From Paludibacter sp. (GTDB lineage: Bacteria; Bacteroidota; Bacteroidia; Bacteroidales; Paludibacteraceae): a stretch of 12,014 nucleotides of DNA. Shown here in pieces: positions 7,210 to 12,014 of the stretch. The stretch is from positions 1 to 12,014 of the forward strand of contig JANJXE010000204.1 of assembly GCA_024709185.1 (NCBI GenBank), given 5' to 3'. The notes beneath the pieces were generated by a model that was not told the DNA's origin, did not search any database, and was given only the letters and a program-made list of their open reading frames with translations. Position numbers and translations under genes: made by a program. The first letter of the stretch is position 1. Each line of letters opens with the position of its first letter.

Positions 7210-8446
7210 AAACCTTTTTATTGTTGTTGTTTTTCTGATGGGTACATGTAACCTGATGGCTCAAAACAACACCAACTCGCCCTATACCCGTTTTGGTTAC
7301 GGAGAATTAATTGATACCTATACTGCTGAACAAAGAGCCATGGGTGGAATTGCTATTGCTGGTCGTAATCCTCTTACTATCAATACAGTTAACCCTGCAT
7401 CGTTCACAGCCGTCGACTCACTTACCTTTATGTTCGATATTGGTTTTTCGGGCCTGATTTCCCGTTTTAGCAATACAAAGGGTGTAAATACCAAATTTAC
7501 ATCTAATCTTGAATACATAACTCTACAGTTCCCTTTCAGCAAATGGATGGCCTTCAGTGCAGGTTTGCTGCCCTATTCATTTTCGGGTTATTCCTTTTAT
7601 CGTAACGATTCGATTGCTGTATACCATCCCACTCAATCGAATAATTATGCCCGCTATGTGCAGAGCTATAGTGGCAACGGTGGAATATCGCAGGTTTATT
7701 CTGGTGTAAGTCTAAAGCTCTTTAATCATCTTGCGCTGGGAGTAAATGCTTACTATATGTTCGGAGAAGTCAACAACAACCGGAGTACGACGTTTACAAC
7801 CACAGGTTACGAATCATCAATCCAGGAAAACCTTATTAAGGTGAGTAGCTATCGTTTCCGGTACGGATTACAGTATTTTCAGAATTTTGCTAAAAAACAT
7901 GATGTGAAGCTGGGTTTAATATTCGAGACTAAAATGCCCCTGAATGCCGAAGCGCAACAGGTAAATACAGGCATACCCAGCGATACTGTATTTTACAACA
8001 ATGAGTTTGATACACCTTTGATGTTCGGAGCAGGTTTACAGTATACCTTCAACGAAAAACTAATGATTGGTGTTGATTACGTTCAACAGCAATGGGCCGA
8101 TGCACGTTTTTACAATAAAACCGATAGTTTATCTAGTCGTTCGCGTATTTCAGCTGGTGCTGAATACATTCCTGATCTGCGTGGAAGATCGTACTTCGAC
8201 CGAGTCCGTTACAGGGCAGGATTTTCGCTGAGCGAACCTTATTATAAGATGGCTGGAAATACTGCTGTTAAAAATTATGGTATAACATTTGGTATTGGCC
8301 TGCCGTTGCGCACAGGAAATTCAATGATCAATGCATCGGTGGAATACGGAAAAATTGGGGAACGGTCGGTTTTTCGCGAAGACTACTTCAAAATAACAGT
8401 GAATACCACCTTTAACGAGAATTGGTTCTTTAAACGGAAATTATAA
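7199..8446 (+). CDS. Putative outer membrane beta-barrel protein
   Basis: This 415-residue protein starts with a signal peptide (NRNLF, a hydrophobic stretch, then NLMA before Q22), so it is exported. The mature end reads QNNTNSPYTRFGYGEL, a motif I know from a family of Bacteroidota outer membrane proteins usually annotated only as hypothetical or membrane proteins. AMGG at 47-50 and NPAS about 15-20 residues later recall the start of PorV/FadL-like barrels. The rest alternates polar and hydrophobic residues with many Tyr, Phe and Gly, for example YVQQQWADARFY near 290, and ends in short strands up to WFFKRKL, as expected of a beta barrel. What it transports or binds is unknown. ATG 7199 overlaps the coaX end by 11 bases; the next Met (residue 14) would destroy the signal peptide, so I keep the first. 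In Bacteroidales it often sits, to my recollection, between coaX and a TPR protein, as here. Confidence 0.8.
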   Translation: MFNRNLFIVVVFLMGTCNLMAQNNTNSPYTRFGYGELIDTYTAEQRAMGGIAIAGRNPLTINTVNPASFTAVDSLTFMFDIGFSGLISRFSNTKGVNTKFTSNLEYITLQFPFSKWMAFSAGLLPYSFSGYSFYRNDSIAVYHPTQSNNYARYVQSYSGNGGISQVYSGVSLKLFNHLALGVNAYYMFGEVNNNRSTTFTTTGYESSIQENLIKVSSYRFRYGLQYFQNFAKKHDVKLGLIFETKMPLNAEAQQVNTGIPSDTVFYNNEFDTPLMFGAGLQYTFNEKLMIGVDYVQQQWADARFYNKTDSLSSRSRISAGAEYIPDLRGRSYFDRVRYRAGFSLSEPYYKMAGNTAVKNYGITFGIGLPLRTGNSMINASVEYGKIGERSVFREDYFKITVNTTFNENWFFKRKL

Positions 8447-8465
8447 ACTATCAGATCAATAAATC

Positions 8466-8472
8466 AGAGGAG
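8466..8472 (+). promoter_or_regulatory. Shine-Dalgarno sequence of the TPR protein gene
   Basis: AGAGGAG lies 7 bases upstream of ATG 8480. It is the only clear purine-rich ribosome binding site seen in the window, where most starts have none, and it fixes the start of the TPR gene. The 33-base gap before it holds no terminator and no TAnnTTTG element, so the gene is probably read through from upstream. Confidence 0.75.
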
Positions 8473-8479
8473 AAATTGT

Positions 8480-9877
8480 ATGAAAAGGATTGTTTTAATG
8501 ATGCTGAGTGTTGTGTTGGTAACAGGTTGTTATGCACAACGTGAAAGTAAAAAAGAAAAAAAAGGAAAAAAAGATCAGACCGAACAGGTACAGGCTCCGG
8601 CCGCTGAAGCTCAGCCAGCTGAAGAAAATGTGGTTACAGAAGAATGTGTCATGAACATCAGTTTGTTCAATGAATCGGCAAAAAACAAGCAATTTGCTGA
8701 TGCTCTTGAGCCCTGGAACAAGGTATTCAATGAGTGTCCTTCGGCGAACCGTGTAATCTACAGCCAGGGTCGTAACATTCTGCATTGGGAAATCGAACAA
8801 CAAAAAGATGCTGCTTCCTATCAAAAGGCATTTGACAAGCTTATGAAAATGTTCGACCTGCGAATGAAGTATTTCGGCACTGATGAACGTTATCCAACAG
8901 CGTGGATTAAAGGTATTAAAGCACTCGATTACCTGGTATACTCCAAAAGTGATATTATTCAGCCTCCTTACGAGTGGCTCGAAGAAGCAATAGATGGTTT
9001 GGGTGAAAAGGCTGAAATTGAATTCCTTCGTAATTTTGTCGTTTTATCGGATAAAAAGTATGCTGCCGACAAAGCCCATGCGGAAAAGTATATCGCGGAT
9101 TATTTAAAGGTAAATGCATTACTTGATGCAATGATTGCCGATAATTCGAATGCTACTCAGGCCTCTCAGGCTCAACAGTATAAAAACGGTCTTGATATCG
9201 TTTTTGCCCAGAGTGGAGCAGCCGATTGTGCGACACTTGATAATCTGTACAAGGATAAAGTAAAGGTAAACAATAAGGATCTGGATTATCTCACTAAGGT
9301 TATTTCATTCTATCGTCGGGTAAGGTGTACTGAGTCAGAAGTGTATTTCAGTGCTGCTGTTGATGCCTATAAAATTAAACCTGATGCTGAATCGGCAGCT
9401 GCTCTTGCAGCCATGTCGTTTAGTAAGGACGATTTTCAACAAGCGATCGAATTCTACAGAGCTGCTGTGGATCTTACGCAAAATCAAGCGGAGAAGGCTG
9501 ATTATAACTACAAAATTGCACAAATCTATTATTCAAAACTGGGTGATTATCCACGTACCAAACAATTTGCAATTCGTTCGCTTGAACTTAATCCTTCAAA
9601 CGGAGGGGCTCACCTGATTATTGGTTTGGCCTATGCCAATGCACGCGGAATCTTTGATGATTCAGTATTACAAAAAACAGTTTTCTGGGCGGCAGTTGAC
9701 AGATTTGTTAGGGCAAAACAAGTGGATCCAACGCTTGCTGAAGATGCTGATAAGCTGATTTCAACCTATAGTCGTCATTTCCCAAGTAAAGAGGATGTTT
9801 TCATGCACCCTGCGTTGGATTCAGGTAAGTCGTTCTTTGTAGGTGGATGGATAAGTGAAAGTACTACTGCAAGATGA
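8480..9877 (+). CDS. Exported tetratricopeptide-repeat protein
   Basis: A 465-residue protein with an N-terminal export signal, MKRIVLMMLSVVLVTGCYAQ. VTGC at 14-17 fits a lipobox, but cleavage by signal peptidase I after A19 is also possible, so it is either a lipoprotein or a soluble periplasmic protein. Residues 21-33 are strongly Lys/Glu-rich and 36-52 Ala/Gln/Pro/Glu-rich, a likely flexible linker. The remainder is helical. TPR-like helix pairs are clearest at about 304-333 (SAAALAAMSFSKDDFQQAIE), 340-372 and 375-415, with NPSNGGAHLIIGLAY as a typical repeat junction. TPR domains bind other proteins, and the neighbours suggest a partner in the envelope, but none is identifiable. The last bases overlap lptC as ATGA. 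It is the third-last gene of the run. Confidence 0.85.
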   Translation: MKRIVLMMLSVVLVTGCYAQRESKKEKKGKKDQTEQVQAPAAEAQPAEENVVTEECVMNISLFNESAKNKQFADALEPWNKVFNECPSANRVIYSQGRNILHWEIEQQKDAASYQKAFDKLMKMFDLRMKYFGTDERYPTAWIKGIKALDYLVYSKSDIIQPPYEWLEEAIDGLGEKAEIEFLRNFVVLSDKKYAADKAHAEKYIADYLKVNALLDAMIADNSNATQASQAQQYKNGLDIVFAQSGAADCATLDNLYKDKVKVNNKDLDYLTKVISFYRRVRCTESEVYFSAAVDAYKIKPDAESAAALAAMSFSKDDFQQAIEFYRAAVDLTQNQAEKADYNYKIAQIYYSKLGDYPRTKQFAIRSLELNPSNGGAHLIIGLAYANARGIFDDSVLQKTVFWAAVDRFVRAKQVDPTLAEDADKLISTYSRHFPSKEDVFMHPALDSGKSFFVGGWISESTTAR

Positions 9878-10470
9878 CAGACATTCTGAAACTCAGAACC
9901 AGAGAATTCTTTAAGAAACATAGCATAACAACCGCCCTTTTGGTGGTTGTTGTGCTTTTATCGTTCCTGTCGTGTAAGGAAAAAAATGTTGACTTCACCG
10001 ATGCAGTTAAAGACCGCGCCATGTTGCCACAACTTCATGCTACTGATGTGGCGACTGTAGTATCCGATTCAGGAATAACCCGTTACAGGATTAATACCCC
10101 TCAATGGGATATTTACGATAAGGCTGAACCTCCTTACTGGGAATTTCCAATGGGTATTCATCTCGAACGGTTCGATGAGCAGCTAAATGTGGATGCAAAC
10201 GTACATTGCGATTATGCAAAGTTTAATGAACGAGATCAACTTTGGGAGCTAAAAGGTAACGTTCGCGCAACAAATCTGCAGGGTGAGTTGTTCGAAACAG
10301 AGCAACTGTTCTGGAATCAACGTACAGAACTGATTTACTCCGATAGTTTAATAAAAGTTACTAACGCTGAATCCATAATTATCGGAATTGGTTTTCAATC
10401 GAACCAACAGATGACGCGTTATATGGTAAAACAAACACAGTACATTTTTCCGGTTAAAGAGGAAGAATGA
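9874..10470 (+). CDS. lptC: LptC-like lipopolysaccharide export protein
   Basis: LptC receives lipopolysaccharide from the LptB2FG transporter in the inner membrane and passes it to the LptA periplasmic bridge. This 198-residue protein has a charged cytoplasmic-type start (KLRTREFFKKHS), a hydrophobic segment at about 18-33, and then Cys34 in FLSC, which could be a lipobox. The periplasmic part has the beta-jellyroll pattern of the family: YRINTPQWDIYD near 76-87, WELKGNVRATN near 128-138, TEQLFWNQRT near 147-156, IYSDS soon after, and the closing IGIGFQSNQQM near 175-185. Length is close to E. coli LptC (about 190 residues). The start overlaps the TPR gene stop by 4 bases and its own TGA overlaps the next ATG by 4, both ATGA, so translational coupling is likely. 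No lptA, lptB, lptF or lptG is in the window. Confidence 0.85.
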   Translation: MTDILKLRTREFFKKHSITTALLVVVVLLSFLSCKEKNVDFTDAVKDRAMLPQLHATDVATVVSDSGITRYRINTPQWDIYDKAEPPYWEFPMGIHLERFDEQLNVDANVHCDYAKFNERDQLWELKGNVRATNLQGELFETEQLFWNQRTELIYSDSLIKVTNAESIIIGIGFQSNQQMTRYMVKQTQYIFPVKEEE

Positions 10471-12014
10471 ATCAAAATATGACCAACTCAGCTTTCTATT
10501 CAGTTCTTTTTTGTCTGACACTCTTCTCACTTCCTCTTGTGGCACAGAAACAGGCTCAGGGCAACGAACATGATCATGATTCGACAGGTCATGTTATACA
10601 ACTTAAAACGTGGAAATTAACCGGAATGCAGGGTACAGTCGAGTCTGTACAGGTCGATACCATTCATTTGAACTTTCAGCTCGATAATCACATCGACAGG
10701 TTTAGTATTGCTAATTCGTACCGGGGTAACCTGGGCTCACCTATTCAATCAAAAGTGTATTTTGATCGCCCACGAACCAATGAGTTTATTTTTGCCGATG
10801 CTTATTTTCCCTACCTGCATCAACAGGAGTCAAACACCTTTTACAATACGAAAACGCCGTTTAGTACGTTGTATTACCTTACAGGGGGAACTAATTACTA
10901 TGAAGATGAACAGTTTAAGTTTTTATTTACAGCCAATGCCAATAAAAAACTGAACATGGGGATTGTACTGGACTATCTATTTGCCCGCGGCGAATATAAA
11001 GACCTGGCAACAAAGCGATTTGCAGGGACATTGTTTGGTAGTTACAACAGCAGAAATTACAATGCGCATGGCTTTTTCTCCACCAATAATCATAGTAATT
11101 ATGAAAATGGTGGAATTACTGATACCTCATATATCAACGGTACCCTGAACTATCCACCGCAGAATATTCCTGTCAATATTAAAGGATTTTCAAACTTAAA
11201 ACTAAATCAGTTCTATTACAATCACAGTTATTCTCTTGGAGTTAATCGTCCGGTGAGAATAACCGATGATTCGGTTCGAATGGAGTATGTACCTGTTACC
11301 ATTTTTGCACATACACTCAAACTGTCTGACTATACAAAACACTATTATGAACCGACCGTAGAAAAAGAGTTTTATAAAAACACCTATTTTCCGGGAAAGG
11401 TTACGAATGATACAGCTGCCTATCGGATTATAAGTAACCGGGCCTCGGTACGTTTGTCGGAGGAGTTTAATAAATGGCTTAAGTTTGGGTTGACTGCTTA
11501 TCTCGAAAATGATATCGAACGGTACGTATACCAGATTGATACGGTAGTTTGGGATAAGTCGAATTCTTCAACAAGAGTGGGAGCTGTGTTGTCGAAGGAA
11601 CAGGGGCGACTTATACGGTATAATTTTTCGGGTGAATTGGATTTCCTGGGTCGTAAAGCGGGTGACTTTGCTTTAAATGCTGCGCTTACGGGAATCTTAC
11701 CCCTCGGTAAATTCGCGATGCAACTTGATGCCAATGCCTATTCAAGAAGCGAAACGCCCTCGTTTTTTTACACCTACTATCATTCGAATCACTTTAAATG
11801 GGAGAATGAGATGGACAAGCTGTTCCGAACACACCTTGAAGGACGTTTAAAAATCCCTTTGTTACGATTTTCCCTTACTGCTGCTGTTGAGAATATAACA
11901 AACTTAATCTATTTTGATAACGATGCTCTTCCTGTTCAGAACCAGGGAAATGTACAGGTACTGGCCGCAAACCTGAAACAGGATCTAAAACTGGGTAAGT
12001 TTACACTCGAGAAT
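10467..12014 (+). CDS. Putative porin (Porin_10-like outer membrane protein), partial
   Basis: The frame opens at ATG 10467, overlapping the lptC stop, and stays open for 516 codons to the right edge, so the C-terminus is missing. Residues 1-26 look like a signal peptide ending in PLVA before Q27, although its start lacks Lys or Arg; a second ATG at 10479 is possible. The mature start is His/Asp-rich (HDHDSTGH at 35-42). Further on come FIFADAYFPYL, TPFSTLYYLTGG and KRFAGTLFGSYNSRNYNAHG, with the order of features I associate with the Pfam family Porin_10 of Bacteroidota: a start resembling plug-like or strand segments, then many Tyr/Asn/Phe-rich beta strands. It would be a beta barrel in the outer membrane, and any pore function is inferred from the family name only. 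Full family members are about 600-800 residues long. It may be co-expressed with LptC. Confidence 0.8.
   Translation, partial: MNQNMTNSAFYSVLFCLTLFSLPLVAQKQAQGNEHDHDSTGHVIQLKTWKLTGMQGTVESVQVDTIHLNFQLDNHIDRFSIANSYRGNLGSPIQSKVYFDRPRTNEFIFADAYFPYLHQQESNTFYNTKTPFSTLYYLTGGTNYYEDEQFKFLFTANANKKLNMGIVLDYLFARGEYKDLATKRFAGTLFGSYNSRNYNAHGFFSTNNHSNYENGGITDTSYINGTLNYPPQNIPVNIKGFSNLKLNQFYYNHSYSLGVNRPVRITDDSVRMEYVPVTIFAHTLKLSDYTKHYYEPTVEKEFYKNTYFPGKVTNDTAAYRIISNRASVRLSEEFNKWLKFGLTAYLENDIERYVYQIDTVVWDKSNSSTRVGAVLSKEQGRLIRYNFSGELDFLGRKAGDFALNAALTGILPLGKFAMQLDANAYSRSETPSFFYTYYHSNHFKWENEMDKLFRTHLEGRLKIPLLRFSLTAAVENITNLIYFDNDALPVQNQGNVQVLAANLKQDLKLGKFTLEN

Noticed and set aside
10708..11148. Plus-strand open frames of 81 and 61 residues at 10708-10953 and 10963-11148
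   Set aside because: They are shadows in another frame of the partial porin gene, which stays open from 10467 to the window end.
1..12014. Defence system, mobile element, CRISPR array or phage remnant
   Set aside because: All coding space is taken by housekeeping or envelope genes with uniform style. I saw no transposase, integrase, spaced direct repeats, tRNA or attachment-site-like duplications.

Overview
The window looks like chromosomal backbone from a member of the Bacteroidota, most likely the order Bacteroidales. Three things point there. Intergenic gaps carry TAnnTTTG promoter elements, two of them with an upstream TTTG 18 bases away. Most starts lack a Shine-Dalgarno sequence. The protein families are typical of the phylum: a long-form HisG, a CoaX pantothenate kinase, an outer membrane protein whose mature end carries NTNSPYTRFGYG, a LptC-like protein with a lipobox-like Cys, and a Porin_10-like putative porin. 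I cannot place it to genus. I see no rRNA, tRNA, CRISPR array, insertion sequence, phage gene or integration scar.

Left part (1-3371, minus strand): pheT, the phenylalanyl-tRNA synthetase beta chain, has its own promoter. One base after its stop a Cys/Met-metabolism PLP enzyme begins and runs off the left edge, so the two are probably co-transcribed.

Middle (3372-5566): a compact divergent promoter region separates pheT from a rightward long-chain acyl-CoA ligase gene. Next comes a self-contained unit for a 57-residue acidic lipoprotein, with its own consensus promoter, strongly biased codons, and a perfect-stem intrinsic terminator.

Right part (5593-12014, plus strand): a tightly packed run of six genes reads hisG, coaX, an outer membrane beta-barrel-like protein, a TPR protein, lptC and a putative porin cut by the right edge. 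Gaps are 7 and 33 bases. The other three junctions overlap by 11, 4 and 4 bases, the last two as ATGA. The first two genes are biosynthetic (histidine and coenzyme A). The last four are exported or envelope proteins, and LptC is part of lipopolysaccharide transport, so this looks like a housekeeping operon that ends in cell-envelope functions.

I do not find a convincing undescribed system here. The observations most worth checking are the tiny repeat-bearing lipoprotein with signs of very high expression, the unusual active-site residues of the PLP enzyme, the position of hisG away from other his genes, the anchoring mode of LptC, and the porin gene coupled to lptC.
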